From positions 1 through 33,153 of the forward strand of contig JAADGO010000020.1 in assembly GCA_013152355.1 (NCBI GenBank): a DNA stretch of 33,153 bases, given 5' to 3'. The notes beneath the pieces are model-generated. The model saw only the letters and a list, made by a program, of their open reading frames with translations, ran no database searches and had not been told where the DNA came from. Below are positions 24,483-33,153 of this stretch, one piece after another. The stretch is from Chlorobiota bacterium (GTDB lineage: Bacteria; Bacteroidota; Bacteroidia; Bacteroidales; Prolixibacteraceae). A program made the position numbers and the translations under genes. The stretch's first letter is position 1, and each line of letters starts with the position of its first letter.

Positions 24483-25340
24483 TTAGTGGCTTTTCTTTTT
24501 TTCTATTTCTGCCATTGTTTGCCGAAGTGTCAGGTAATCATTTATCCCACAACAAGGAGCAAGTTTTTTGTTTATCGACCGGAAAAATGATTCATATTCT
24601 TTCTGAGGCTTGAAACTCTTCAGATTCACCGGAATACGCTTTGCTTTGACGATACCCTTTAAAACATTTACTTCGAATATATCGCTGTTAGAGATAACTT
24701 TTAATGAAAAATCCCCATCTGTATCAGACAAGGTGTAATTTAAATTAACCCTCGAAGAATCATCAAATTCAAACCTGAGGTTCTGAAAGCTGAAAAGATT
24801 GTCCGTTCCTTTGAAAAAAGTAGGGATTATTTTCTTTGGGTCTCTTTTGGCGAATTTAACAACCATCATTAAAATCTCCGGGAAAAACGCCTCGTTTACT
24901 TCCCTGCTGTTTTTAACAATATTTACCTCAATATAAAAAGGGAAGGAGATATTCGCATTAACCCACTGAATAACAGGGTTAAAATAAAAAGGGTTCTTTA
25001 CCTGTACAATAGTGCCTGCTTCATCAGTCAGCTTCATTAATTCCATACATTCCTGATGTGAGAAGCCAGGGTAATCAGCGAAAAAAATATGTTTATTCCT
25101 TTTTATAGCATCTTTCAGCAAGGCAAAAGGAAGGAGTGAGGAATCATCCAGGAAAATAGCATCCGACCGTTCGATTAACTCAATACGGTTATATTCAGGG
25201 ATGGAATAATGGTATTCGGAAGACTGGGTTTTGGTTCCCACCGAAGATTTCCCCAATATCCTTATATCGGCATAATCGACAAGCTCTTTAATTTGTTTCT
25301 CCAACAACTCAAATTTTCCTATAATCCCTATATTCAGCAT
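24483..25340 (-). CDS. Degenerate Gfo/Idh/MocA-fold protein
   Basis: This 285-residue protein follows the order of a Gfo/Idh/MocA protein: an N-terminal strand MLNIGIIG, a helix-strand alternation, LLPFALLKDAIKRNKHIFFADYP at about 69-91 (where active enzymes have ALxxGKHVxxEKP) and KNPFYFNP at 115-122 (active relatives have GHxxRFNP). The glycine-rich loop is lost (GIIGKFELL) and the EKP lysine is replaced by Ala-Asp-Tyr-Pro, so nucleotide binding and catalysis are doubtful. It precedes a sugar transferase gene, which might suggest a role in surface polysaccharide regulation, but the two seem to have separate promoters. A TACCTTTG -7-like sequence (plus 25345-25352) lies only 5 bases before its ATG. 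Confidence 0.65.
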   Translation of the reverse strand: MLNIGIIGKFELLEKQIKELVDYADIRILGKSSVGTKTQSSEYHYSIPEYNRIELIERSDAIFLDDSSLLPFALLKDAIKRNKHIFFADYPGFSHQECMELMKLTDEAGTIVQVKNPFYFNPVIQWVNANISFPFYIEVNIVKNSREVNEAFFPEILMMVVKFAKRDPKKIIPTFFKGTDNLFSFQNLRFEFDDSSRVNLNYTLSDTDGDFSLKVISNSDIFEVNVLKGIVKAKRIPVNLKSFKPQKEYESFFRSINKKLAPCCGINDYLTLRQTMAEIEKKKSH

Positions 25341-25453
25341 AAAACAAAGGTAAAATTTTTTACACTGTATTATATTTGTTAATACTGGAACTTATTAACG
25401 TTAATTGTTAATATTGAAAGTATTTTTTAGGTAATGAAAATGGTAAATTGAGT

Positions 25454-25461
25454 TATTTTTG
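25454..25461 (+). promoter_or_regulatory. -7 element for the pcm operon
   Basis: TATTTTTG matches TAnnTTTG, with a poor TTAG about 23 bases upstream as -33. It overlaps the upstream TTG at 25459, which supports translation from ATG 25486. Confidence 0.5.
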
Positions 25462-25485
25462 CATATCGGAAGTAACAGTTATACA

Positions 25486-26133
25486 ATGAATGACAGTTTG
25501 CGGCATCAGGGGTTAAGAAAACGGTTGGTAGAAGCGTTAAGAATAAAAGGCATTAAAGATGCTAAAGTACTGGAAGCCATAGGCAGGGTTCCCAGGCATC
25601 TGTTTATGGAGAGTACCTTCATCCAATTTGCTTACAAAGACCAGGCTTTCCCTATCGGGGCAGGGCAGACTATCTCACAGCCCTATACTGTTGCGTTCCA
25701 AACACAGCTCCTCGAGGTTAAAAAAAATGACAAAGTGCTTGAAATTGGCACAGGGTCAGGTTATCAGGCTGCGGTATTACTTGAAATGGGGGCAAAAGTA
25801 TATACTATAGAGCGGCAAAAAGAGCTTTTCGTAAAAACACAAGCCCTGCTGCCCACAATAGGCTATCATCCCAAGTTCTTTTTAGGCGATGGCTATAAAG
25901 GGCTGCCAACCTATGGCCCTTTTGACAAAATAATAGTTACGGCAGGAGCCCCTTCGGTACCTCATGAACTTAAAAAGCAATTGAAAATTAACGGGAAGAT
26001 GGTTATCCCGGTTGGAAGGGACGACCGACAGGAAATGTTCGTAATCACACGTTTAAGTGATGATGAATTCAAAACAGAAAAATATGGCAGCTTTGTATTT
26101 GTCCCATTACTTAAAGGGGTTGTAAATAATTGA
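25486..26133 (+). CDS. pcm: Protein-L-isoaspartate O-methyltransferase
   Basis: This 215-residue protein starts at ATG 25486. The frame extends to a TTG at 25459, but that codon lies in the promoter. The SAM-binding motif VLEIGTGSGYQAAVL is at residues 84-98, and the family substrate-site block IGAGQTISQPYTVAFQT at 57-73. The enzyme methylates isoaspartyl residues in damaged proteins to allow their repair. The MBL hydrolase gene follows after 2 bases, so both are in one operon. Confidence 0.94.
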   Translation: MNDSLRHQGLRKRLVEALRIKGIKDAKVLEAIGRVPRHLFMESTFIQFAYKDQAFPIGAGQTISQPYTVAFQTQLLEVKKNDKVLEIGTGSGYQAAVLLEMGAKVYTIERQKELFVKTQALLPTIGYHPKFFLGDGYKGLPTYGPFDKIIVTAGAPSVPHELKKQLKINGKMVIPVGRDDRQEMFVITRLSDDEFKTEKYGSFVFVPLLKGVVNN

Positions 26134-26135
26134 TT

Positions 26136-26774
26136 ATGCTAAAAGTTAAGAAATTTGTGGTGAACCCGGTACAGGAGAACACTTTTGTTTTATACGATGA
26201 AACAAAAGAATGCGCAATTATTGATGCCGGGTTTTATTATGGAGAAGAAAAGGATGAAGTGGATTATTTCATTGAGAAGAACCGGTTAAAACCGGCCCGG
26301 CTGATAAATACACATTGCCATTTCGACCATATTATGGGGGTTGAGTACATCCGTGAAAAATATTCGTTGAAATTTGAAGCACACCCCGATGATGCATTCT
26401 GGGTTGAAAAAGCAACAGACCAGGGGAAGTTGTTTAATATAGAAATGAATGCCGTTTCTCCGATTGACAAATTTTTGAATGAAGGGGAATCAATAGAATT
26501 CGGGAATACCTCATTAAGTATCATCCATCTGCCGGGGCATTCCCCCGGGCATATTGTTTTCTATGAGAAAACATGTAAAATGTTATTTGCAGGCGATGTC
26601 CTTTTCTACGGGAGCATTGGCCGTACCGACCTGCCCGGAGGTGATTACGACACCTTAATCAACGGGATAAAATCAAAACTGCTTACTTTGCCGGAAGATA
26701 CGGCCGTTTATTGCGGGCATGGGCCGGAAACATCCATCGGCTTTGAGAAAAAACAAAACCCTTTTCTTATATAA
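26136..26774 (+). CDS. Metallo-beta-lactamase-fold hydrolase (glyoxalase II-like)
   Basis: This 212-residue protein starts at ATG 26136; an upstream TTG at 26130 overlaps the pcm stop. The metal site is complete: THCHFDH (H60, H62, D64, H65), HLPGHSPGH (H135), AGDVLF (D154) and YCGHGPET (H195). The compact size and the GRTDLPGGD loop match the YcbL-type hydroxyacylglutathione hydrolases, which act on thioesters. The true substrate is not known; glutathione is often absent in this phylum. It is translated 2 bases after pcm. Confidence 0.9.
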   Translation: MLKVKKFVVNPVQENTFVLYDETKECAIIDAGFYYGEEKDEVDYFIEKNRLKPARLINTHCHFDHIMGVEYIREKYSLKFEAHPDDAFWVEKATDQGKLFNIEMNAVSPIDKFLNEGESIEFGNTSLSIIHLPGHSPGHIVFYEKTCKMLFAGDVLFYGSIGRTDLPGGDYDTLINGIKSKLLTLPEDTAVYCGHGPETSIGFEKKQNPFLI

Positions 26775-26854
26775 TTTTATCATATTGCAGAAAAATATTC
26801 TTTGAAATAAATAGATAGCATATAATTACCTTGAACATTGTAATAAACTAAAAG

Positions 26855-29734
26855 ATGTCAAACGATAAATTTGTTGCCCGCCATATCGGGCCACGCGGAA
26901 ACGACCTGAAAATAATGCTTGATAAGATTGGCGTTTCCTCTTTAGACGAGTTAATTGAGCAAACAGTCCCCGAAAGGATCAGGTTAAAAAAACCTCTGAA
27001 CCTAGCTGAAGGTTTAACGGAGAGGCAATATTACAGGCGTATCCACGAGTTAGCATCAAAAAATATTGTTTTTAATACCTATATCGGAATGGGGTATTAC
27101 GATACCATTACCCCTGCCGTAATCCTCCGGAATGTTTTGGAGAATCCGGTGTGGTATACCTCATACACCCCGTACCAGGCAGAAATCTCACAGGGAAGGC
27201 TGGAGGCATTGCTTAATTTCCAGACAATGGTTTGCGAACTGTCAGGGATGGAAATTGCCAATGCATCGTTGCTTGACGAAGCAACGGCTGCTGCCGAGGC
27301 TATGGCAATGATGTATAACCTTCGTTCACGGAAGATGGTGAAAAGCGGCGTGAATGTTATTTTGGTAGATGAAAAGGTATGGCCGCAAACCCTCGATGTA
27401 TTAAAATCCAGGGCAATGCCACTGAATATTGATTTAAGGATTTTGCCTCTTCCTGAATTTGTCCTTGACGACAATGTTTTTGGAGTGATTGTACAATACC
27501 CCAATTCGGACGGCGAAATAACAGATTATACAGGATTGGTACATGAAGCACATGAAAAAGAGGTCAAGGTAGCTGTAGCGGCCGACCTCCTGTCGTTGGC
27601 CATTTTAACCCCTCCTGGCGAATGGGGTGCCGATATAGTTTTTGGCAACAGCCAGCGTTTTGGTGTCCCAATGGGATACGGAGGGCCACATGCCGCTTTT
27701 TTTGCAGCAAAAAAAGCCTATAAAAGGAATATGCCGGGGCGGATTATCGGAGTTTCCAAAGATATTTATGGAAACAGGGCATTACGAATGGCACTGCAAA
27801 CCCGCGAACAACATATAAAACGCGAAAAAGCAACTTCGAATATATGCACTGCACAGGCACTGCTGGCAATCATGTCCGGGTTTTATGGCGTTTATCACGG
27901 CCCCGAAGGAATTAAAATAATTGCCGACAGGATATTCAATATTGCATCACTCCTCGACCTTGAGATATCAAAACTTGATTACCGACAATTAAATACCAAC
28001 TATTTTGACACCCTCAGGTTTGCCCTCCCTAAATATGTGAAGCGCGAAGATATTGAGTGGATTTCGCATGAACTGGAAATGAACTTACGGTTCTTTGAGA
28101 ATGGAGATGTTGGATTAAGCATTGATGAAACTACCAACCTCGATGATATCAACTGGATGATCGAGATTTTTGCAAAAGCAGCTAATAAGCCGTATCCGAC
28201 AATCACAGAATACCCGGAAGGGAAGAAAGTAAATGAGAAATATCGAAGGACGAGCAGTTATATGGCACAGGAGGTATTCAATAATTACCGTTCGGAAACA
28301 GAAATGCTCCGGTACATAAAAAAACTGGCACATAAAGATATTTCTCTGACCCAGTCGATGATTTCGTTGGGGTCGTGTACTATGAAACTCAATGCAGCTA
28401 CCGAGATGCTGCCCTTAAGCTGGATCGAATTTAATGGTATCCATCCATTTGTGCCAAAAAACCAGGCAAGGGGTTATCATATCATGATGGAAGAGTTGCG
28501 GCGCGACCTGGCTGAGATTACCGGCATGGCCGATGTAAGTTTAATGCCAAACTCAGGGGCCTCGGGCGAGCACACAGGATTGATGGTAATCCGCGAATAC
28601 CACAAAAGCAGGGGCGAAGGCCAGCGTAATGTGGTCATTATTCCTTCTTCGGCACACGGAACCAATCCTGCCAGCGCAGCAATGGCCGGGATGAAAGTTG
28701 TTGTGGTCAACTGCGATGAGAAAGGGAATATAGGACTGGAAGAGCTCCGTGTTAAAGCTAAAGAATACAGAGATACGCTGGCTGCATTTATGGTAACTTA
28801 TCCTTCAACCCACGGTGTTTTCGAATCATCTATTATTGAGATGTGCAGTATTATTCACGAAAATGGCGGACAGGTTTATATGGATGGTGCAAATATGAAT
28901 GCCCAGGTAGGATTGACAAACCCACGAATTATAGGAGCCGATGTATGCCACCTTAACCTACACAAGACATTTGCCATACCCCACGGTGGCGGAGGCCCCG
29001 GTGTTGGCCCAATTGCCGTTGCCGAACACCTGGTCAACTTTTTACCTTCGCACCCGGTAATGAACAACGGGCATATTGGTATTAAAGCTGTTGCCGGAGC
29101 CCCCTGGGGAAGTGCTTCCGTACTTACTATTACTTATGGGTATATAAAAATGATGGGTGCCGATGGTTTAACAGATGCAACCAAAATGGCAATACTGAAT
29201 GCCAACTATATTGCCGAAGCACTAAAGGATAATTACGGGATACTTTATACCGGCAAAAACGGGAGGGTCGCACACGAAATGATACTGGAGTGCCGCCACC
29301 TGAAGGCTATGACAGGAATTACCGAGACGGATATTGCCAAACGCCTGATGGATTATGGATTCCATGCGCCAACGCTGTCGTTCCCGGTACACGGCACTTT
29401 AATGGTCGAACCTACCGAAAGCGAATCGCTGCAGGAATTAGACAGGTTTATTGATGCCATGGATTCAATATACCTCGAAATTAAAGAAATTGAAGAAGGG
29501 AAGGCCGATATGGAAGATAATGTGCTGAAAAATGCACCACACACTGCTGAGATGGTGAGCAGCGATGATTGGCACCATGCTTATAGCCGCCAAAAAGCAG
29601 CTTATCCGCTCGACTGGATACGTGATAATAAATACTGGATGCCGGTGGGGCGTGTAGACAATGCCTGGGGCGACCGCCATTTGATTTGCACATCCGGCTC
29701 GCCGGAAGAAAAAGAATTGCTAGGGGCAGAATAG
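26855..29734 (+). CDS. gcvP: Glycine dehydrogenase (decarboxylating), P-protein of the glycine cleavage system
   Basis: This 959-residue single-chain P-protein is the normal length for fused alpha/beta types. The N-terminal half begins RHIGPRGNDLKIMLDKIG and has the SLLDEATAAAEAM block; the second half carries the PLP-binding NLHKTFAIPHGGGGPGVGP, with Lys704 forming the Schiff base. It decarboxylates glycine and passes the aminomethyl group to the H-protein lipoyl arm. The gcvH and gcvT genes are not in the window. It stands alone, with an 80-base upstream gap that shows only a poor promoter match (TTTG at 26801, TACCTTGA at 26827). Confidence 0.97.
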   Translation: MSNDKFVARHIGPRGNDLKIMLDKIGVSSLDELIEQTVPERIRLKKPLNLAEGLTERQYYRRIHELASKNIVFNTYIGMGYYDTITPAVILRNVLENPVWYTSYTPYQAEISQGRLEALLNFQTMVCELSGMEIANASLLDEATAAAEAMAMMYNLRSRKMVKSGVNVILVDEKVWPQTLDVLKSRAMPLNIDLRILPLPEFVLDDNVFGVIVQYPNSDGEITDYTGLVHEAHEKEVKVAVAADLLSLAILTPPGEWGADIVFGNSQRFGVPMGYGGPHAAFFAAKKAYKRNMPGRIIGVSKDIYGNRALRMALQTREQHIKREKATSNICTAQALLAIMSGFYGVYHGPEGIKIIADRIFNIASLLDLEISKLDYRQLNTNYFDTLRFALPKYVKREDIEWISHELEMNLRFFENGDVGLSIDETTNLDDINWMIEIFAKAANKPYPTITEYPEGKKVNEKYRRTSSYMAQEVFNNYRSETEMLRYIKKLAHKDISLTQSMISLGSCTMKLNAATEMLPLSWIEFNGIHPFVPKNQARGYHIMMEELRRDLAEITGMADVSLMPNSGASGEHTGLMVIREYHKSRGEGQRNVVIIPSSAHGTNPASAAMAGMKVVVVNCDEKGNIGLEELRVKAKEYRDTLAAFMVTYPSTHGVFESSIIEMCSIIHENGGQVYMDGANMNAQVGLTNPRIIGADVCHLNLHKTFAIPHGGGGPGVGPIAVAEHLVNFLPSHPVMNNGHIGIKAVAGAPWGSASVLTITYGYIKMMGADGLTDATKMAILNANYIAEALKDNYGILYTGKNGRVAHEMILECRHLKAMTGITETDIAKRLMDYGFHAPTLSFPVHGTLMVEPTESESLQELDRFIDAMDSIYLEIKEIEEGKADMEDNVLKNAPHTAEMVSSDDWHHAYSRQKAAYPLDWIRDNKYWMPVGRVDNAWGDRHLICTSGSPEEKELLGAE

Positions 29735-29811
29735 TGTTTGCCACCATTGCAACCCTTATCGGGATAGTCTGATTTTAATGGAATACGGCCTTAAAAAACT
29801 ATTTTTTTAAT

Positions 29812-30621
29812 ATGATTACTTTTCCGAATGCGAAGATAAACATTGGGCTAAACGTTGTTGAAAAACGGGCCGATGGGTTCCACAACCTGGAAACGGTATT
29901 TTACCCAATACAGCTTGCTGATGCATTGGAAGTGGCCGGTTCAAACCAGTTTTCTTTTCAGGTTACCGGAATAAACCTGGACAGCCCCCCGGAGGACAAC
30001 CTGGTGGTAAAAGCCTACCGGTTACTTAAAAAGGAATACCATTTGCCGCCTGTTAAAATTCACCTGCACAAAGTAATCCCTTTTGGAGCAGGGCTTGGCG
30101 GCGGCTCATCGGATGCTGCCTTTATGCTCAAGATGCTGAATCGCCTCTTCAAATTAAACCTCCCTGTATCAACACTTGAAAAGTATGCCGTAAAATTAGG
30201 AGCTGATTGTGCATTCTTTATCCGGAATAGACCATCTCTTGCATCGGGCAAGGGGGAAATATTATCTCCAGTTGGCTTAGGCCTTTCAAATTATTCAATT
30301 ATACTGATTAAGCCCCCTTTTTCAGTCGGGACTGCTGACGCCTACCGGGATATTGTCCCCGAGCCTCCGGGGTTTCCATTAAAAAAAACGATTGAAAAAA
30401 CCCCGCCCAGGCAATGGAAGGATTACCTTTCCAATAATTTTGAAACATCTGTTTTTCAATTATTCCCTGAAATAGCTAAAATCAAAGAAAAGCTGTATGA
30501 TATTGGAGCTGTATTTGCATCCATGACAGGCAGCGGGTCTGCCGTTTGGGGGCTATTTGAAGATTTACCGGTAAATATCGACAATTCCTTCCCTGACGAC
30601 TATATGGTTTACCGGCAATAA
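29812..30621 (+). CDS. ispE: 4-diphosphocytidyl-2-C-methyl-D-erythritol kinase
   Basis: This 269-residue GHMP kinase has the N-terminal NAKINIGLNVVEKRADGFHNLET (K8 in the substrate site), the ATP-binding glycine-rich loop PFGAGLGGGSSDAA (90-103), catalytic D132 (LGADCAFF) and the C-terminal SMTGSGSAVWG loop. It phosphorylates CDP-methylerythritol in the MEP isoprenoid pathway, so this organism uses the non-mevalonate route. It lies 77 bases after gcvP, with no obvious functional link. Confidence 0.96.
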   Translation: MITFPNAKINIGLNVVEKRADGFHNLETVFYPIQLADALEVAGSNQFSFQVTGINLDSPPEDNLVVKAYRLLKKEYHLPPVKIHLHKVIPFGAGLGGGSSDAAFMLKMLNRLFKLNLPVSTLEKYAVKLGADCAFFIRNRPSLASGKGEILSPVGLGLSNYSIILIKPPFSVGTADAYRDIVPEPPGFPLKKTIEKTPPRQWKDYLSNNFETSVFQLFPEIAKIKEKLYDIGAVFASMTGSGSAVWGLFEDLPVNIDNSFPDDYMVYRQ

Positions 30622-30686
30622 CCATGGTTTTCCCGGCATTAATGTTTCGTTAACAAAATCTTCGTACGTTTTAACAAGATTATGTG

Positions 30687-30695
30687 TAACCTTTG
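30687..30695 (+). promoter_or_regulatory. Possible -7 element for the WMxNxxxW repeat protein
   Basis: TAACCTTTG resembles TAnnTTTG with one extra spacer base, about 60 bases before the start codon of the small exported protein. The -33 region is not clear. Confidence 0.3.
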
Positions 30696-30755
30696 TGCCT
30701 TGAATGAGTCTATTTAATTGAAAACAGAAAAGGAAACAATAAAAATTAGAAAACA

Positions 30756-31094
30756 ATGAAAACCATAGTTAGTCAAATTTTATTTGCAACATTATTTACC
30801 CTGCTTGTGGCAGGGAACATAAATGCAAAAGGAGCAGAGGCGGGAACTGCCTCAAGCCTTGAGAACGAACAGGAAACAGCACTGAAAGTGGAAAATTGGA
30901 TGGTCAATGAAAATTGCTGGGCATCCTTTACCAATACAACTGTACTGAATACTGAAGCTGAGAGAGAACTCTCTTTAGAAGATTGGATGACCAATGATAC
31001 TTTTTGGGTATCGGACAATCTTGAAACAGGAAATGAACAGGAAATGAATCTTGAACCCTGGATGTATAACGCGAATTACTGGAGGGTTGATTAA
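30756..31094 (+). CDS. Small exported protein with three WMxNxxxW repeats
   Basis: This 112-residue protein has a clear signal peptide at 1-24 (ILFATLFTLLVAGNINA) and an acidic mature part of about 88 residues. It contains three imperfect repeats: LKVENWMVNENCW (43-55), LSLEDWMTNDTFW (72-84) and MNLEPWMYNANYW (98-109), each preceded by a Glu-rich linker. The invariant core is L/V-E-x-W-M-x-N-x-x-x-W. No known domain is recognised. Its start (ATG 30756) follows an untranslated leader and it is followed by a good terminator, so it is a monocistronic, probably well-expressed gene. The regular Trp-Met spacing suggests a binding or self-assembly motif exposed in the periplasm or on the surface, but this is inference. 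Confidence 0.75.
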   Translation: MKTIVSQILFATLFTLLVAGNINAKGAEAGTASSLENEQETALKVENWMVNENCWASFTNTTVLNTEAERELSLEDWMTNDTFWVSDNLETGNEQEMNLEPWMYNANYWRVD

Positions 31095-31125
31095 TTTTTG
31101 AGATTGATTAAGTTTAGTTAGAAGA

Positions 31126-31151
31126 GGCTACCTGAGAAGGCAGCCTTTTTT
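31126..31151 (+). terminator. Intrinsic terminator after the repeat protein
   Basis: GGCTACC (31126-31132) pairs with GGCAGCC (31139-31145), one mismatch, loop TGAGAA, followed directly by TTTTTT. Confidence 0.75.
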
Positions 31152-31393
31152 CATTGCAAAACTCCCATTGCAATACCCGATTTAGACACATTCTAAGTTA
31201 ATTCTAAATAAACTTTTTAATCTAAATAAAGATTCCTAAATTTACTCCCAATAAGTGGACAGATTTGTGATTGATTGCAACCACAGAAAAAATGCTAAAA
31301 CAATCGGATTTTTTTTACTATCCATTCAATCACACATCCCACAAATTTATTTTAAACCGTACCATTTATATTGGTAGTAAATTATTTGGGATT
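31152..31393 (+). other. Leader region of metK
   Basis: These 242 AT-rich bases lack a gene. A weak promoter-like TAAATTTA lies at 31237-31244. A small hairpin (TGTG-A-TTG with CAA-C-CACA, 31266-31285) and a T8 run near 31306-31313 follow. No fold matching the core of a known SAM riboswitch could be recognised by eye. Confidence 0.4.
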
Positions 31394-32647
31394 ATGAGTT
31401 ATCTATTTACAAGTGAGTCCGTTTCAGAAGGGCATCCGGATAAAGTATCCGACCAGATTTCAGATGCTTTGTTAGACCAGTTTATTGCATTCGACCCCGA
31501 CTCGAAAGTAGCCATTGAAACATTGGTTACCACAGGGCAGGTTGTTGTTGCCGGAGAGGTAAAATCAACTACCTACGTTGATGTACAGGAAGTGGCCCGC
31601 AGAGTAATTAACAAAATTGGCTACACAAAAGCAGCTTACCGTTTTGATGGTGATTCATGCGGTGTACTGACAGCTATTCATGAACAAAGCCCCGACATCA
31701 ACCGTGGCGTTGACAAAGCTGACAAAAAAGAGCAGGGCGCAGGCGACCAGGGTATGATGTTTGGCTATGCCTGCAAAGACACCGATTATTACATGCCGCT
31801 TCCGCTGGAACTTTCACACCTTATCTTAATGGAACTGGCTGCTATCCGCAGGGAAGAGAAAGAGATGCTATACCTCCGCCCCGATTCAAAGTCGCAGGTA
31901 ACCATTGAATATGCCGATGACAACACTCCGTTAAAAATACATACTATTGTGGTTTCGACACAGCATGATGAGTTTGACGAGGATGAGCCCATGCTGGCAA
32001 AAATAAAAGAAGATGTGGTCAATATTTTAATCCCGAGGGTGAAAGCAATATTACCCGGGCGGCTACAAACTTTGTTTAGTGACGACATTATCTACCATGT
32101 CAACCCAACCGGGAAATTTGTAATTGGCGGGCCACATGGCGATACCGGCTTAACCGGGCGCAAAATAATTGTCGACACATACGGTGGGCGGGGCGCGCAC
32201 GGTGGAGGAGCCTTTTCAGGGAAAGACCCATCGAAGGTTGACCGCTCGGCAGCTTATGCTGCCCGCCATATTGCCAAAAACCTGGTAGCCGCAGGAGTTA
32301 CCGATGAAATATTGGTACAACTGGCATACGCTATCGGAGTAGCCCGTCCGGTTGGTGTGTATGTGAATACTTATGGGAGGAAAAAGGTCAGCATTACAGA
32401 TGGGGAGATTGCAGAAAAAATAAGGGGGATTTTCGACCTCCGCCCGGCAGCTATTGAAGAACGCTTAAAATTGCGTAACCCAATTTACCTGGAAACGGCG
32501 GCATACGGACACATGGGGCGGACTCCTCAAACAATTAAAAAATCATTTGAATCACCTTATTCGGGTAAGATCGAGAAAGAGGTTGAACTTTTCACATGGG
32601 AAAAGCTGGATTATGTGGAAGAGGTGAAAAATGTTTTTGGATTATAA
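31394..32647 (+). CDS. metK: S-adenosylmethionine synthase
   Basis: This 417-residue enzyme makes S-adenosylmethionine from methionine and ATP. The start is ATG 31394, giving the family N-terminus [18 protein letters not shown] with metal and ATP ligands H14 and D16; the open frame reaches 31271 but that extension has no family match. Signature loops are [10 protein letters not shown] and [16 protein letters not shown], then [11 protein letters not shown]. The length is slightly above the E. coli enzyme, as usual in Bacteroidota. It supplies the cofactor of the Pcm and TrmH-type methyltransferases in the window. Confidence 0.97.
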   Translation: MSYLFTSESVSEGHPDKVSDQISDALLDQFIAFDPDSKVAIETLVTTGQVVVAGEVKSTTYVDVQEVARRVINKIGYTKAAYRFDGDSCGVLTAIHEQSPDINRGVDKADKKEQGAGDQGMMFGYACKDTDYYMPLPLELSHLILMELAAIRREEKEMLYLRPDSKSQVTIEYADDNTPLKIHTIVVSTQHDEFDEDEPMLAKIKEDVVNILIPRVKAILPGRLQTLFSDDIIYHVNPTGKFVIGGPHGDTGLTGRKIIVDTYGGRGAHGGGAFSGKDPSKVDRSAAYAARHIAKNLVAAGVTDEILVQLAYAIGVARPVGVYVNTYGRKKVSITDGEIAEKIRGIFDLRPAAIEERLKLRNPIYLETAAYGHMGRTPQTIKKSFESPYSGKIEKEVELFTWEKLDYVEEVKNVFGL

Positions 32648-32698
32648 AGCTTAGGAATATGAAAATATTTAGTAAGTTTACTCTTGGAATGGCTTACT

Positions 32699-32868
32699 TA
32701 GTCTCTGCAAGAAAACTCTGCAAAATCAGAAATGTTTCTTTTGGCGATATTTTTATTTTTCTCAATTCACTGATGCTCAGGCATCACTATCACTTCATCT
32801 CCAAAAAGTAAAAATCTCATCCCAAATAATTCATTTCGTAAAATTCGACAGTTTTCTTGCAGAGACTA
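32699..32868. mobile_element. 170-bp MITE-like palindromic element with 19-bp perfect terminal repeats
   Basis: TAGTCTCTGCAAGAAAACT (32699-32717) is perfectly inverted at 32850-32868. The arms remain partly complementary inward (a left CGATATTTTTATTTTT segment against AAAAAGTAAAAATCTC on the right). The centre is the hairpin TGATGC-TCAG-GCATCA (32771-32786). There is no coding frame. Size and design resemble the 14189-14354 element but the end sequence is different, so this is a second family, probably mobilised by a transposase elsewhere. Confidence 0.65.
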
Positions 32869-33153
32869 CTTAACAGGCAGAGGCAAACATATATTTATAT
32901 AATCTGTTTAACATCCAATTATGAGATCAAAAGTCGGATATGGGCATATTGCATACATAAAAATTGCTGTAAACACATCAATATCAGAACACTACAGAAA
33001 TGCGGGGTTGAAGTCAGGTATAAAATGAGGCATTACTGAAACTTTTCCTGTTTTTAAGTTTATACTATTGTTAAGTTAATCGTTAATTGACGGATAAAGT
33101 CTCCTTAGTTTTATTCTCGATTCTTTTGTTGTGAATTGCCAATTTATAGTACT
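32869..33153. other. Right-edge region without a recognised gene
   Basis: These 285 AT-rich bases hold only short frames. One of 35 codons (32921-33028, beginning MRSKVGYGHIAYIK) is too short and has no family match. The region may include the upstream region of a gene beyond the window. Confidence 0.4.

Noticed and set aside
31271-31393. Upstream extension of metK from a TTG codon
   Set aside because: The extension has no family match; MetK proteins begin at the [14 protein letters not shown] block, so ATG 31394 is used.
31152-31393. SAM riboswitch before metK
   Set aside because: Only one small mismatched hairpin and a T-run were found; no recognisable riboswitch core could be traced by eye.
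32857-33039. 60-codon plus-strand frame at the right edge
   Set aside because: It starts inside the terminal repeat of the palindromic element, with no ribosome-binding site or family pattern.

Overview
The window looks like a chromosomal segment of a Bacteroidota bacterium, probably Bacteroidales or Marinilabiliales-like. The evidence is a SusC/SusD pair behind an ECF sigma factor and FecR anti-sigma, families typical of this phylum (DUF2851, DUF4294), an AT-rich genome with few strong Shine-Dalgarno sites, and several promoters of the phylum-specific form TTTG-N19/21-TAnnTTTG. No rRNA, tRNA, CRISPR array or intact transposase gene was seen.

Left part (1-2753): the end of a probable family 2 glycosyltransferase, followed by a GT-C type membrane glycosyltransferase fused to a TPR array. 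A 391-base gap follows. It holds two overlapping, oppositely directed promoters and, at its left end, a hairpin whose T-run lies on the minus strand. Together these predict a minus-strand non-coding RNA. The rightward promoter drives the ECF sigma factor.

Centre-left (3022-15978) is a polysaccharide-utilisation-like locus, all on the plus strand: ECF sigma, FecR, SusC with an N-terminal STN signalling domain, SusD lipoprotein, GH20 hexosaminidase, GxDLY/SGNH esterase, DoxX-like membrane protein and a twin-arginine Gfo/Idh/MocA oxidoreductase. A coherent reading is TonB-dependent uptake of an amino-sugar-containing glycan that also signals through FecR to the sigma factor, followed by periplasmic trimming, de-esterification and possibly redox chemistry. 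A minus-strand terminator and a minus-strand -7 element in the fecR-susC gap predict a short antisense RNA over the susC leader. Imperfect-palindrome repeat elements bracket the GH20-SGNH-DoxX block; one of them supplies the last codons of the DoxX gene.

Centre-right (16099-21700, minus strand): arginine deiminase, a TrmH/SpoU rRNA or tRNA methyltransferase, a Ric/YtfE-like hemerythrin di-iron protein and a LuxR-type regulator with a degenerate receiver, then a DUF2851 protein and an RCK-domain potassium channel. The reading is stress and ion homeostasis.

Right part (21803-33153): DUF4294 exported protein and ThpR (plus); polyprenyl-phosphate sugar transferase and a degenerate Gfo/Idh-fold protein (minus); Pcm and an MBL hydrolase (plus); then GcvP, IspE, a small exported protein with three WMxNxxxW repeats, and MetK (plus). 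The last 500 bases hold no convincing gene but contain a second, unrelated 170-bp palindromic element with 19-bp perfect ends.
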